64,000 bases of DNA from Arcobacteraceae bacterium (GCA_028687375.1 JAQUAG010000002.1:1-64000); one strand, 5' to 3'. Positions 25,164 to 35,201 are shown, counted from the stretch's first letter. Program-made: numbers and translations. Notes: a model not told the origin generated them from the sequence alone.

Positions 25164-26822
25164 ATGGGCTTATTAACTGCAGATGAAAATAGACCAATTG
25201 AGTATGCCTTTGATATGTTGGGGCAATATAATATAAGAAGAATAATTTTAGTTGATAAAGATAAAAATTTTTCAGGAGTTGTTTTACAAGAGGATCTTTT
25301 TGACTATTTAGAGGAAGATGTTTATAAGGTTGATTTGAAAATCGAGAATATTATTAATAAATCCCTAAAACTACAAACTGTGTGTATTGATGATTCAATA
25401 AAAAAAGTGATTGAGTTGATGCAAAAGTTTAAGATAGGTTCATTGGTCGTTCTACACAATAATAAGTGTGTTGGTATAGTAACTGAAAAAGATATTCTAA
25501 AGGTGCAGTTTAATGAGGTAAACTTAGAAGAGAAAGTCTCATTACATATGAGTTCCCCTGTTATTAGTTTAAAAGAGAGTATTTTTGTTACTGATGCGAT
25601 TGAGGTGATGAAAGTTAAACATATCCGAAGAATTGTTATTACTAATGAAGATGATGTACCTATATCGATTTTAACAAATAGAGATATTTTAAAACATGTT
25701 AAAGGGAACTATACAAGAACCTTACAAAATAAAATCAAACACGCTCAAGAGATTATGAATTTTTTACCTGAACCAATTATTGAGGTTTATTACACACATA
25801 ATGAAGATATGATCCATTGGGTGAATACTCAAGCACAAAATGTATTTGGTGAAAATATTATAGATAGTAAAATTACAGATATTATTAAAAAAGAGGATTG
25901 GGATTATATAAAAGATTTTTTAAAAGATCAAAAAATATTAAAGGATCTAAACATTCAAGTCAAAGAAAAAGTATTTGAACTATCTGGATCACTAATGAAC
26001 AGTTCAGGGAATAACTATATAAAACTTTTGTTTAAAGATGTGACAGATTATGAATTAGAAAAAGTAAAATTACAACAAATAATTGAAGATGAAATAGCAA
26101 AACGGATAGATAGTGAATACTTAATGATGCAGCAATCAAAGCTTGCTACTATGGGTGAGATGATTGGACATATTGCACACCAATGGAGGCAACCACTAAA
26201 TCAACTAGGCGGAATATTTTTAAACCTTGAAACAGCTTCCTCCTTTGGTGAATTAGATCAAAAATATCTACAACAAAAACTAAATAGTTGTAATGAGATT
26301 ATAACTCATATGTCAAATACAATTGAGGATTTTCGATATTTTTTTAGACCAACAAAAGAAAAAGAGCTTTTTGATATTTGTAAATATATCAATAATGCTA
26401 TTAATCTTATTAAGGCATCGTTAACATACAGTAAAATCAAAGTTAAATTTCAAGAGAGTGATAACAAGTTTTTCATCCAAGGCTACCCTAGTGAGTTTGC
26501 ACAAGTAGTTTTAAATATACTCTCAAATGCCAATGATGTATTAGTGCTGAATAAAATAAAAGATCCATATATAGAGATAGTGATAAGGGAAAACAATAAA
26601 AAAGTTTTTATAGATATCAAAGACAATGGGGGAGGTATAGATAATGAGATTATCGATGAGATTTTTAATATATACTTCTCTACAAAAACAAAAGAGGAAG
26701 GGACAGGGATTGGTTTATATATGTCTAGATTGATTATTGAAACCAAATTTGGCGGGAAACTCTATGCTACAAATTCAAAAGATGGAGCTGTTTTTACAAT
26801 TGAGTTTACAAAAACAAAATGA
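25164..26822 (+). CDS. CBS-PAS histidine kinase (main part)
   Basis: The frame is open from 25122; the first ATG is 25164, giving 552 residues. The original gene very probably began at 24949. The domains seen are the rest of the first CBS pair (IEYAFDMLGQYNIRRIILVD), a second CBS pair (DDSIKKVIELMQKFKIGSLV, ESIFVTDAIEVMKVKHIRRI), a PAS-like segment (about 200-300), the H-box [18 protein letters not shown] and HATPase (NILSNANDVL, DNGGGIDNEI, TKTKEEGTGIGLYMS). CBS pairs bind adenine nucleotides, so the intact kinase may sense energy charge or a second messenger. No membrane segment is seen. Confidence 0.82.
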   Translation: MGLLTADENRPIEYAFDMLGQYNIRRIILVDKDKNFSGVVLQEDLFDYLEEDVYKVDLKIENIINKSLKLQTVCIDDSIKKVIELMQKFKIGSLVVLHNNKCVGIVTEKDILKVQFNEVNLEEKVSLHMSSPVISLKESIFVTDAIEVMKVKHIRRIVITNEDDVPISILTNRDILKHVKGNYTRTLQNKIKHAQEIMNFLPEPIIEVYYTHNEDMIHWVNTQAQNVFGENIIDSKITDIIKKEDWDYIKDFLKDQKILKDLNIQVKEKVFELSGSLMNSSGNNYIKLLFKDVTDYELEKVKLQQIIEDEIAKRIDSEYLMMQQSKLATMGEMIGHIAHQWRQPLNQLGGIFLNLETASSFGELDQKYLQQKLNSCNEIITHMSNTIEDFRYFFRPTKEKELFDICKYINNAINLIKASLTYSKIKVKFQESDNKFFIQGYPSEFAQVVLNILSNANDVLVLNKIKDPYIEIVIRENNKKVFIDIKDNGGGIDNEIIDEIFNIYFSTKTKEEGTGIGLYMSRLIIETKFGGKLYATNSKDGAVFTIEFTKTK

Positions 26823-26864
26823 TATCTAGTTTTATTTATAGTTGAAGTATAAGATTAAGAACCA

Positions 26865-26897
26865 TTACATTTTTATTACATTTTTTTTCGATACTAT
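26865..26897 (+). promoter_or_regulatory. Second TTACA direct-repeat promoter
   Basis: TTACATTTTTATTACA at 26865-26880 is identical to 18671-18686. A -10-like TACTAT lies at 26892-26897, again 11 bases after the box. It should start a transcript for the regulator stub at 26915 and the PAS-PAS kinase and chemoreceptor genes. This links both halves of the signalling block to one regulator; the regulator itself is inferred. Confidence 0.58.
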
Positions 26898-26914
26898 TTT
26901 GGAGATATCAGATT

Positions 26915-26980
26915 ATGAAGTCTTTCAAGAGAATATTGATAATGGATAATTCAAAAGTTACTCAAATGAGAGTGATTTGA
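26915..26980 (+). pseudogene. Receiver-domain stub
   Basis: A 21-residue frame, MKSFKRILIMDNSKVTQMRV and one more residue, then a stop. It looks like the first strand and helix of a receiver domain (ILIVDDSKVTRM in family members) with one acidic residue changed. Only this start is left. It may be the remains of a lost response regulator, located between the promoter and the PAS-PAS kinase. The short length keeps the call tentative. Confidence 0.35.
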
Positions 26981-27046
26981 CTTTGTCTGTTAATTAGACA
27001 CTAAGGGAAAAATGAAACAATCCAATGTAATAAGGAGCAATAATAT

Positions 27047-28558
27047 ATGAAAACAGCTCAAAAAATTTTAGATAATTATAAAAAGACTATTCGAAGTGAT
27101 TTCATTTTAGATGGGATACTTATAGTTTTTATTTGGCACAATGAAGCTACTTGGTCTGTTGAAACAGTTTCTAAAAATATTGAAAAATATCTAGGATATG
27201 AAGATGAATTATTTTTGAATAATATACTTTCTTATTCAAGTTTGATCCATCCTGATGATTTAAATAGGGTTATTGAAGAGGTGAGTGATGCTTCAAGTAG
27301 AAAGTTAATGTCTTTTAATCATGAGCCATATCGAGTTCTTACTAAAAGTAATAATTATATTTGGGTAAAAGACTCTACAACTATCATTTATGATGAAAAT
27401 AACAATATTACACATTTTATTGGGAATGTTATTTCAATAAATGATGAAATTGAGAAAAACCTACAATATCAAAAAAGATTGGAAGAGCAAACAGCAGAAC
27501 TTCAAACAATATTTGATACCACAAAAGATGGTATAGCTATAACTGATTTGGAATCTAATTTTCAAAAAGTCAATAAAGCTTACACAAAAATCACAGGTTT
27601 AAGTGATGAGGAACTCTTAAAAACTTCTTGCTTTAACCTTACCCATCCAGATGATGTTACTAGTACTATAGACAAAATGGTACTCTTATTTAAAGAAGGT
27701 CATGTTGATAACTATGAAAAAAGATGCCTTATCAATGGGAAAACAATAGTTGTTAGCATCTCTGCTACCATATTGCCTGATGGTAATCGTATGCTTATCA
27801 GTATGAAAGATATTACAAGATTAAAAACATTTGAAGAACATGCGAAACTAGCTTCTATGGGTGAGATGATAGGAAATATTGCACATCAATGGAGACAACC
27901 CCTTAGTGTTATAACAACAATGGCTAGTGGAATCCAATTAAAAAAAGAACTTGGTATGTTAAATGAAAATACCCTTGATGAGAGTATGGATACTATTGCA
28001 GAACAAGCAAACTATCTCTCTCATACTATTGATGATTTTAGAAATTTTATACGAAATTCAGATGAAGAGATGCCACTCGATATCAAAACAACTCTTTTAA
28101 AAACACTTTCATTAGTCTCAGCTGTTTTAAAAAATCATGATATAACAGTGATACAAAATATAGAGGATACCATTACAATTATTGGGCACGAGAATGAACT
28201 TATACAGGCATTTATCAATATTATAAATAATGCAAGAGATGCTGTAGAGGAAAATATTTCAAATAAAGATGATAAATTTATTTTTATAACTACAAAAGCT
28301 ACAGATAATGGAGTTATTATAGAGATAAAAGATAATGGTGGAGGGATTCCACAAAATATTATAAATAAAATATTTGAACCATATTTTACTACAAAACATC
28401 AAAGTATAGGGACAGGGATAGGTCTTTCAATGACTTATAAGATACTTACTGAACATCATAATGGGAAAATTGAAGTTCATAATGAAGAGTATCAATATAA
28501 TGGAAAAAACTATAAAGGTGCTTGTTTTACAATGATGTTTAGAAATAATGTAAGTTAA
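27047..28558 (+). CDS. PAS-PAS soluble histidine kinase
   Basis: A protein of 503 residues with AAGGAG before the start. PAS 1 (about 15-135) has TWSVETVSKNIEKYLGYEDE and IHPDDLNRV, ending in a PAC-like segment; PAS 2 (about 150-265) has TIFDTTKDGIAITDLES and THPDDVT. The kinase has the H-box [20 protein letters not shown] and HATPase motifs NIINNARDAV, DNGGGIPQNI and TKHQSIGTGIGLSM. No membrane segments are present, so it senses a cytoplasmic or redox-type signal. It is followed 21 bases later by a chemoreceptor, under the TTACA-box promoter. Confidence 0.88.
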   Translation: MKTAQKILDNYKKTIRSDFILDGILIVFIWHNEATWSVETVSKNIEKYLGYEDELFLNNILSYSSLIHPDDLNRVIEEVSDASSRKLMSFNHEPYRVLTKSNNYIWVKDSTTIIYDENNNITHFIGNVISINDEIEKNLQYQKRLEEQTAELQTIFDTTKDGIAITDLESNFQKVNKAYTKITGLSDEELLKTSCFNLTHPDDVTSTIDKMVLLFKEGHVDNYEKRCLINGKTIVVSISATILPDGNRMLISMKDITRLKTFEEHAKLASMGEMIGNIAHQWRQPLSVITTMASGIQLKKELGMLNENTLDESMDTIAEQANYLSHTIDDFRNFIRNSDEEMPLDIKTTLLKTLSLVSAVLKNHDITVIQNIEDTITIIGHENELIQAFINIINNARDAVEENISNKDDKFIFITTKATDNGVIIEIKDNGGGIPQNIINKIFEPYFTTKHQSIGTGIGLSMTYKILTEHHNGKIEVHNEEYQYNGKNYKGACFTMMFRNNVS

Positions 28559-28579
28559 CTAGTTAAAAAAGGGAAAGAG

Positions 28580-31120
28580 ATGAAAAAAAGTTCAATTTTA
28601 AATAAATTTACTGTGATTGCAGTAATGGTGTCTGTTGTGACGATAATTTTGAGTTATATTGGATTGAGTATATATAAATCAACTATTACAGATAGTGTGT
28701 ATGAGAGCACCAAAAATGATTTATTGTCTGCATTACATAATAGTTTAGCTGCAAAAAAAGATGTAGGGATAACCAATGCATACTCTATTGCAAATGATGG
28801 AATGATAAAATCAGCATTAAGTGAAAATAGACGAGAGTTAGCAATTGCTAGCTTACAAAATATTAATAAAACTTTCAAAGAAAATACAGAGTTTAAAAAT
28901 ATAAAAGTACACATCCATACAAAAGATAATAAATCATTTCTTAGAAACTGGAAACCAGAAAAATTTGGGGATGATTTAAGTAATTTTAGAGCAAGTGTTG
29001 TGGCAGTAAATAGTAATTTGAAACCTATAAATGAATTTGAAGTAGGTAATGATGGATTAGGCTTAAGATCAGTAGTTCCAGTATTTGATGGAGCTACCCA
29101 TGTAGGTTCTTTAGAATTTATGCAAGGGATGAATTCTGTTGCTAAAGATTTTGATAAAAATAAAGATGGCTTTTTACTTTTAATGGATCTTGATAAAAAA
29201 ACTGAAGATGTAGCTTCAGATTTAATATTTAGGGAAAAATATGTTATTTCTCAAAAATTTATTAATAAAGAATTTTTAGCGGATGTTTCAAAAATAGATT
29301 TAGAACAATTATTAACTAACAAGATGCTGTTTAATGAAAATTATTTATATACATATGATGAGATAAAAGATTTTCAGGGGAATAAAATAGGTATTGCAAT
29401 TGTAGCAAGACCACATGATATCGTAAATGAATCTTTAGATAAAACATCAAACCTTATCTATTTTGCTATTTTAGGACTGGTACTAGCAATTGTAATTAAT
29501 CTTATTGCATCTTTAATAAATATGAAAAAAACTGTTCTTGCCCCTATTGCTTCTTTAAAAAAATCGATTGATACAGTTAAAGATTCAAAAGTAACAGATA
29601 CTATTGAAGTTTTAAGTGATGATGAAATAGGCGAGGTTGTAAAGAGTTTTAATGAATATTTACATTCAATAACAGAAGGTGTAAAAATTGATCAAATTGC
29701 TATTGATGAAGTGAAAGGTGTTATTACAAGGGCAAAAAGAGGGATGTTAAATTCTCAAGTTAAAGCGAAAGGAAATTCTCAAGCTGTAAATGAATTAATA
29801 GGTGCAGTAAATGAATTGACTAATGATGTACAAAAAAACCTTACTATCCTTTCTGATGTAATGATAGCTTATGGAAACTCTAAATTTGATCATAAAGTTC
29901 CTAAACTTGAAGGTGTTACTGGGATTATAGCTTCATTATTTGTGGGTATTGAAGCAACAGGAAATACAGCTTCTGAACTCTTAGCATTGATGAGCCAATC
30001 AAACAAAAAACTTCTGGAAAGTTCAGAACAACTTGCACACTCTTCAGGACAACTAAGTCAAGCATCAAATTCACAAGCAGCAAGTTTAGAACAAACCGCA
30101 GCTGCTATTGAAGAGGTAACAAGTACAATAGCAAATACAGCAAATACTACTGTAGCTATGAGTAATCTTGCAAAAGATGTAACTGTGTCAGCTACAAAAG
30201 GGAATGATTTAGCAAATAAAACTGCCGATGCGATGGAAGAGATTGCACATGAAGTGACAGCTATTAATGAATCAATTAAGCTTATTGAACAAATTGCATT
30301 TCAAACAAACATCTTATCTTTAAATGCAGCAGTTGAAGCTGCAACGGCAGGGGAAGCTGGAAAAGGGTTTGCAGTTGTTGCACAAGAGGTACGAAACTTA
30401 GCAAATAGAAGTAGTGATGCTGCAAATGAGATAAAAGCTTTAGTAGAATCAGCAAAAGCTAAAACAATAGAGGGGAAAGAGATTTCAGAAAGTATGATAT
30501 CAGGTTATGCAAAATTACTTAATGATATCAACAGTACAATTGATTTAATAAGTGATGTATCAACAGCAAGTAAAGAACAACAAGAGGCAATGACACAAGT
30601 AAATGATGCAATCTCTCTACTAGATCAAACTACACAAAGAAATGCACAAGAAGCATCAGCTATTAATGATATGGCGAAACTCAATCAAACTTTAGCAAAT
30701 AATTTACAACAAGCGATTAATAGAACTTCATTTGATAAAAATAGTGAAAAAAGAGTTTGTGACGTAGATTTGATATTTGATATGGCACGAATGAAACTCA
30801 ATCATGTAACATTTAAAAATGATGCTTTTAGTAAAGCAGGAGCTGGTACGAAATTTACTGTTACAAATCATCACAGTTGTGCATTAGGGAAGTGGATAGA
30901 TGAACAAGAACAACATGGGGGAAAAATAACTCAAAGCAAAGCTTGGGAGGAGTTAAAACAATATCATCAAAATGTTCATATGATGACTCAAGATGTTGTA
31001 GATCTTCAAACAAGAGGATATGATAATGGACAATTGTTTGCAGTATCTGATAATATAGAATTAAATATTGCAGAAGTAGTTCAAAGACTCAATACAATTC
31101 GTGAAGAAAATTGCAAATAA
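28580..31120 (+). CDS. Chemoreceptor with Cache sensor and CZB domain
   Basis: A protein of 846 residues with GGGAAAGAG before the start. A membrane segment (about 9-31), a Cache-type periplasmic domain ([37 protein letters not shown]), a second segment (about 293-315) and HAMP come first. The signalling domain carries the highly conserved hairpin tip ([36 protein letters not shown]). The C-terminus is a chemoreceptor zinc-binding domain with [22 protein letters not shown] and a later YHQNVH. So the receptor could sense zinc or hypochlorous acid from inside as well as a ligand outside. It must rely on chromosomal Che proteins. Confidence 0.92.
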   Translation: MKKSSILNKFTVIAVMVSVVTIILSYIGLSIYKSTITDSVYESTKNDLLSALHNSLAAKKDVGITNAYSIANDGMIKSALSENRRELAIASLQNINKTFKENTEFKNIKVHIHTKDNKSFLRNWKPEKFGDDLSNFRASVVAVNSNLKPINEFEVGNDGLGLRSVVPVFDGATHVGSLEFMQGMNSVAKDFDKNKDGFLLLMDLDKKTEDVASDLIFREKYVISQKFINKEFLADVSKIDLEQLLTNKMLFNENYLYTYDEIKDFQGNKIGIAIVARPHDIVNESLDKTSNLIYFAILGLVLAIVINLIASLINMKKTVLAPIASLKKSIDTVKDSKVTDTIEVLSDDEIGEVVKSFNEYLHSITEGVKIDQIAIDEVKGVITRAKRGMLNSQVKAKGNSQAVNELIGAVNELTNDVQKNLTILSDVMIAYGNSKFDHKVPKLEGVTGIIASLFVGIEATGNTASELLALMSQSNKKLLESSEQLAHSSGQLSQASNSQAASLEQTAAAIEEVTSTIANTANTTVAMSNLAKDVTVSATKGNDLANKTADAMEEIAHEVTAINESIKLIEQIAFQTNILSLNAAVEAATAGEAGKGFAVVAQEVRNLANRSSDAANEIKALVESAKAKTIEGKEISESMISGYAKLLNDINSTIDLISDVSTASKEQQEAMTQVNDAISLLDQTTQRNAQEASAINDMAKLNQTLANNLQQAINRTSFDKNSEKRVCDVDLIFDMARMKLNHVTFKNDAFSKAGAGTKFTVTNHHSCALGKWIDEQEQHGGKITQSKAWEELKQYHQNVHMMTQDVVDLQTRGYDNGQLFAVSDNIELNIAEVVQRLNTIREENCK

Positions 31121-31130
31121 AGGATAGTAG

Positions 31131-31508
31131 ATGGCTTTAAATCAAGAAACAATTTTAAGTGATGATGCTTTTTTAGTAAGTGAAACTGATGCAAAAGGGA
31201 TGATACGATTTGCAAATAAAGAATTTTGTAACATTGCAGAATATTCTCTTGAAGAATTGATGGGTAAGAATCATAATATTGTTAGACATAAAGATATGCC
31301 AAAGGCTGCATTTAAAGATCTTTGGGATACTGTAAAAAGTGGAAAAGTTTGGCAGGGATATGTAAAGAATGGCACAAAAAGTGGTGGATTTTATTGGGTA
31401 TTTGCTACTAAAAATGAGAAAAATGAACAATGTTATCTTTCATGTAGAAGAAAACCATCAAGAGAAGATGTTTTAAAATATGGTGATTTATATAAAACGA
31501 TGCAATAA
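31131..31508 (+). CDS. Lone PAS-domain protein of Aer/CetB type
   Basis: A protein of 125 residues that is a single PAS domain, 10 bases after the chemoreceptor, with AAGGAT upstream. It has GMIRFANKEFCNIAEYSLEE, GKNHNIVRHKDMPKAAFKDL and KVWQGYVKN, which is the pattern of FAD-binding PAS domains in Aer and in the CetB half of the split Campylobacter energy-taxis receptor. It likely acts with the receptor before it as a two-protein redox sensor. The cofactor and the partnership are inferences; the PAS fold is clear. Confidence 0.8.
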   Translation: MALNQETILSDDAFLVSETDAKGMIRFANKEFCNIAEYSLEELMGKNHNIVRHKDMPKAAFKDLWDTVKSGKVWQGYVKNGTKSGGFYWVFATKNEKNEQCYLSCRRKPSREDVLKYGDLYKTMQ

Positions 31509-31574
31509 ATTAAGGATTTTTTTTAAAATTTGCTCTAATATTACCTCTAAAAATTTATTACTATAAGGAACACT

Positions 31575-33410
31575 TTGACCAAAGATAACTTTCACAAATT
31601 TTTTACCATTTATTTTATTGGTTTTGGTATTATCATCTCTTTATTTGGGGCTTTTACAAGTTATATATTTGAAATGAATAATATTCAAAATAGATTAGAT
31701 AAAAAAGCAATAGAAATTTTTGATATCAAAACAAACACGATTTTAAAACCAGTTATTGAAAGCATAGATAATGTAGTGAAGGCTTTAACTTTTAATGACA
31801 CTGTTGTAGAGTTTACTAAAACAAACGATATCCATAAGCGAAATGAATTAGAACAATTATTTTTAGCTATCGCAACATCTCAAAATAAAATTATGCAAGT
31901 ACGACTACTTTCAAAAAATGGTGATGAAGTTATTAGAATTGATAGACAAAATGAAACAACAAAACCTTATATTGTTGCAACTAAAAACTTACAAAATAAG
32001 AGTGAAAGAGACTATTTTCAAATTGTATCAAATATGACTAAGCAAACCATTTGGCATTCAAAATTAGATTTAAATGTTGAAAATGGAAAGGTTGAGATTC
32101 CCTATAAACATACCATACGAGCTGCTATGCCACTCTTTTTAAATGGTAAATTTGCTGGTATGGTTATAGTCAATATTCTGACTAATGATTTATTTAAAGC
32201 GATTGGAACATCTTCCGTATTTGAACATTTTATAATCGATAAAGAGAAAAACTATATCTTCCATCCTAATAATCAGTTTTCAGGTAATAAATACACAGGT
32301 ATAAAAAGAGATATAAAAGAAGATTTCCCTGATGGACTTAATGTAAATGGCATATATACTTATCCGATAGACGATATTTTAAATAATGATGATGATGCTA
32401 TTTTGGTTTTAAAAACAAAAGAAAATTATGAAAATTTATTGATTGATGAGAAGCTAAATAGTGCAATTTTTGTTTTAATGCTAACTGTCATTCTTAGTCT
32501 ATTATTAGCAATCTATATATCTAAAAAACCAAGAAAAATTCAAAGAGCACTAGTAAAAGCAAATGAAAAACTAAATAAATTTAGTTCAATCATAGATAAG
32601 TATGTTATCACAGCAACTACAAAACCTGACAGTACAATCATAAGTGTAAGTACTGCATTTGAACAATTATCAGGATATGAAAAAAGTGAACTTATAGGAA
32701 GCAAGATGAATATATTAACTAATCCCCTTCAAGATAAATCACTTTTTAAAGAATTATGGGAAACTATTTTATCTGGTAAAATTTGGATGGGAGAGATTAT
32801 AAATAAAAAGAAGAATGGCGAATCATATTGGGTAGATCAACATATTATTCCAACAATCAATGATAAAAATGAAATAGAATCTTTTGTTAGTATATGCATC
32901 GATATTACAGCAAAAAAAGAGTTAGAAAAAATAGCATCTATTGATGTATTGACTGGATTATACAATAGAAGAATGATAAATGAATTTGTAAAAAATGAAC
33001 TTGAAACTGTAAAAAGAAATTCAAATGGATTATCTATCATAATGATAGATATTGATTATTTCAAGCAGGTAAATGATACTTTTGGACATCAAGTAGGGGA
33101 TATTGTTTTATCCCAGCTCTCCAAACTCATTTTAGAAAACACAAGAAAATCTGACATCCAAGGAAGATATGGTGGTGAGGAGTTTATCATTATTTGTCCA
33201 CAAACGACAAATGAAGCTGCATGTATTTTGGCTGAAAAGTTAAGAAGTGCTGTTGAAAACTTTGCATTTGATGTTGCTGGTCATAAAACAATAAGTTTAG
33301 GAGTATCATCATTTAACAAAAATGATAATGTCGAATCAATGATAAAAAGAGCTGATGATGGACTATATCAAGCTAAAAATAGCGGAAGAAATCGGTTCAT
33401 TTCACTATAA
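31575..33410 (+). CDS. Cache-PAS diguanylate cyclase
   Basis: A protein of 611 residues that starts with TTG after ATAAGGA. A membrane segment (about 10-33) and one at about 295-316 enclose a Cache sensor (QVRLLSKNGDEVIRIDRQN, IRAAMPLFLNGKFAGMVIVN). A PAS domain (about 335-450) and a GGDEF domain (about 455-611) follow. The active site is intact: MIDIDYFKQVNDTFGHQVGD and RYGGEEF at about residue 533. The inhibitory RxxD site (RKSD) lies exactly five residues before GGEEF. It should make cyclic-di-GMP and be feedback-inhibited. It stands after the receptor pair but has its own spacing of 66 bases. Confidence 0.9.
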   Translation: MTKDNFHKFFTIYFIGFGIIISLFGAFTSYIFEMNNIQNRLDKKAIEIFDIKTNTILKPVIESIDNVVKALTFNDTVVEFTKTNDIHKRNELEQLFLAIATSQNKIMQVRLLSKNGDEVIRIDRQNETTKPYIVATKNLQNKSERDYFQIVSNMTKQTIWHSKLDLNVENGKVEIPYKHTIRAAMPLFLNGKFAGMVIVNILTNDLFKAIGTSSVFEHFIIDKEKNYIFHPNNQFSGNKYTGIKRDIKEDFPDGLNVNGIYTYPIDDILNNDDDAILVLKTKENYENLLIDEKLNSAIFVLMLTVILSLLLAIYISKKPRKIQRALVKANEKLNKFSSIIDKYVITATTKPDSTIISVSTAFEQLSGYEKSELIGSKMNILTNPLQDKSLFKELWETILSGKIWMGEIINKKKNGESYWVDQHIIPTINDKNEIESFVSICIDITAKKELEKIASIDVLTGLYNRRMINEFVKNELETVKRNSNGLSIIMIDIDYFKQVNDTFGHQVGDIVLSQLSKLILENTRKSDIQGRYGGEEFIIICPQTTNEAACILAEKLRSAVENFAFDVAGHKTISLGVSSFNKNDNVESMIKRADDGLYQAKNSGRNRFISL

Positions 33411-33440
33411 AAAATAATAAAATGAACGATCAATAAAAAA

Positions 33441-33989
33441 CTATTCTTGTTCTTTATGAACTAATCGGATGGTTTTATAAAACCATCCAAGTCCAACAAA
33501 CATAATCGTTGTTCCAATGATAAGATAAAATGCAGATAGCATCTCAGATTTATCATCAGATAGAGCTATTTTAAAAACTACCAATAAAGTTTCAATTGAA
33601 AGAGCAATGATAATAGAAATCAAAAACTTCCCTAATACTTTGTATTGTTTATCTTCATCATGTTCTAATGTTTGAAATAAAACTTCATGTTCAAAAATTT
33701 GTTTTGCTAAATCAAAAATAGCAAGTCCTAATGTAACTGCAATAATTGCTTTGAAAACATCATGAATAAGATTTGTTTCTCCTGAAGAAAATAATAAAAT
33801 CGTTCCAAATATATATATTCCATAACCAATCAACAAAATAGACACCAAGGCTAAAATTGTCGAACCTAAAAAATATACTGCTCGTTTAAATTTATCATGA
33901 AACTGATTGAACTCAATGAGCTTTAACTCTTCAAGTAACTCGATTAAATTAACATCATAAACATAATAATAATTATCTTTAAATTGCAC
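33441..33989 (-). CDS. Membrane protein with four predicted segments
   Basis: A protein of 182 residues on the opposite strand to its neighbours. Four hydrophobic segments are visible at about 40-64, 78-100, 121-143 and 153-172, with an acidic loop HEVLFQTLEHDEDKQYK. It resembles small uncharacterised membrane proteins of Campylobacterota, but I cannot name the family. It separates the cyclase from a kinase fragment, so it may have come in with a rearrangement. Confidence 0.65.
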   Translation of the reverse strand: MQFKDNYYYVYDVNLIELLEELKLIEFNQFHDKFKRAVYFLGSTILALVSILLIGYGIYIFGTILLFSSGETNLIHDVFKAIIAVTLGLAIFDLAKQIFEHEVLFQTLEHDEDKQYKVLGKFLISIIIALSIETLLVVFKIALSDDKSEMLSAFYLIIGTTIMFVGLGWFYKTIRLVHKEQE

Positions 33990-34097
33990 TACAGAAACAC
34001 TAGCTTTTCCAGTTCTATAATGGATGTAGGGATTTGAAATATAAATCTGAAATGCTGTTACAAGCTACAGCTGATGATGTTGAAAAACTAATCATAA

Positions 34098-34439
34098 GAA
34101 AACTTAATCAATATTTTTAATAATGCTAAAGATGTTTTAAAAGATAGAAGTGAAGAAGAGAGAGCTATCTTTATATCAACAATAACAGAAGATAATAAAG
34201 CAATTATAACCATTAAAGATAATGCGGGAGGGATACCACAAGATGTATTGCCAAAAATATTTGAACCATATTTTACTACAAAACACCAATCTCAAGGGAC
34301 AGGACTTGGACTTAGTATGAGTTATAAACTCATAGTCGATGGAATGGATGGAACTATTGAAGCTTCAAATACAGAATTTGAATACAATGGGAAAACATAT
34401 GTTGGAGCTGAGTTTACCATTACATTACCTTGTAACTAA
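34098..34439 (+). pseudogene. C-terminal fragment of a histidine kinase
   Basis: The frame opens after a stop at 34095 and has no good start. It encodes ENLINIFNNAKDVLKDRSEE, then DNAGGIPQDV, TKHQSQGTGLGLSM and a C-terminal end typical of the HATPase domain of the kinases in this element (EASNTEFEYNGKTYVGAEFT). The sensor, the H-box and the start of the ATPase domain are absent. It is the left-over end of a sixth kinase. The ATG at 34248 could give a 63-residue piece with no likely function. Confidence 0.75.
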
Positions 34440-34617
34440 AATATTTCAAGCCTAATGTCGTTTGTATTCTAAATGATTTATTGAACAATATGCCAATGTG
34501 GAATTGGAACTTAACCCTTTCACAATTGGCAATATTTTTCGAGGGTAGATTAGATAGTGAGCTTAAAATTTAAGTATAATTGAACATAATTTTATAAAAA
34601 ATATTAGGAGTTTTATA

Positions 34618-35172
34618 ATGGCACAATTAATAGATTTGCCTACTAATTTACCTATTCCAGTTGATGATGGAAAATGTAATCATCTTAAAGGAATGTATTT
34701 ACCAAATATTACACTTAATTCAACAAATGATAATAAAATCAATTTAGCTGAATTAAAAGGACTATATGTATTATATTTTTATCCTATGACAGGAAGACCT
34801 GATGTTGAATTACCAGAAGGTTGGAATGAAATACCAGGAGCAAGAGGTTGTACTCCTCAATCTTGTTCATTTAGAGATAATAGTGAAGTTTTAACAAATC
34901 TCAATGCAAAAGTTTATGGAATTAGTACTCAATCAACAGCTTATCAGAAAGAAATGGTTGAAAGATTACATCTTCCATTTGAAGTTTTAAGTGATGAAAA
35001 TTTAGAACTTACAAAAGAATTAAATTTGCCTACTTTGATTGTAAATGATATGACTTTGATTAAAAGAATTACATTTATTTGCAAAGATAATAAAATAGTT
35101 AAAGTTTTTTATCCTGTATTCCCACCTGATAAAAATGTGGATGAAGTAATTAATTGGATAGAAAATAATTAA
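34618..35172 (+). CDS. Peroxiredoxin (AhpC/TSA, redoxin type)
   Basis: A protein of 184 residues with TAGGAG before the start. It has the thioredoxin-like fold of peroxiredoxins: YVLYFYPMTGRP, then PGARGCTPQSCSFRD with the likely peroxidatic and resolving Cys pair, KVYGISTQS and a C-terminal FPPDKNVDEVINWI. The first Cys sits in GCTPQSC, as in the BCP-like branch. It would reduce peroxides at the expense of thioredoxin. It has its own promoter region and no clear link to the signalling genes. Confidence 0.85.
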   Translation: MAQLIDLPTNLPIPVDDGKCNHLKGMYLPNITLNSTNDNKINLAELKGLYVLYFYPMTGRPDVELPEGWNEIPGARGCTPQSCSFRDNSEVLTNLNAKVYGISTQSTAYQKEMVERLHLPFEVLSDENLELTKELNLPTLIVNDMTLIKRITFICKDNKIVKVFYPVFPPDKNVDEVINWIENN

Positions 35173-35181
35173 GTTAAGGTA

Positions 35182-35201
35182 TGATAGGATTTCTCCTATC
35201 A
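35182..35201 (+). terminator. Hairpin after the peroxiredoxin gene
   Basis: A perfect 8-bp stem TGATAGGA/TCCTATCA with a 4-base loop lies 10 bases after the stop. The following AGAATTTG has only a short T run, so termination may be weak. Confidence 0.45.
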
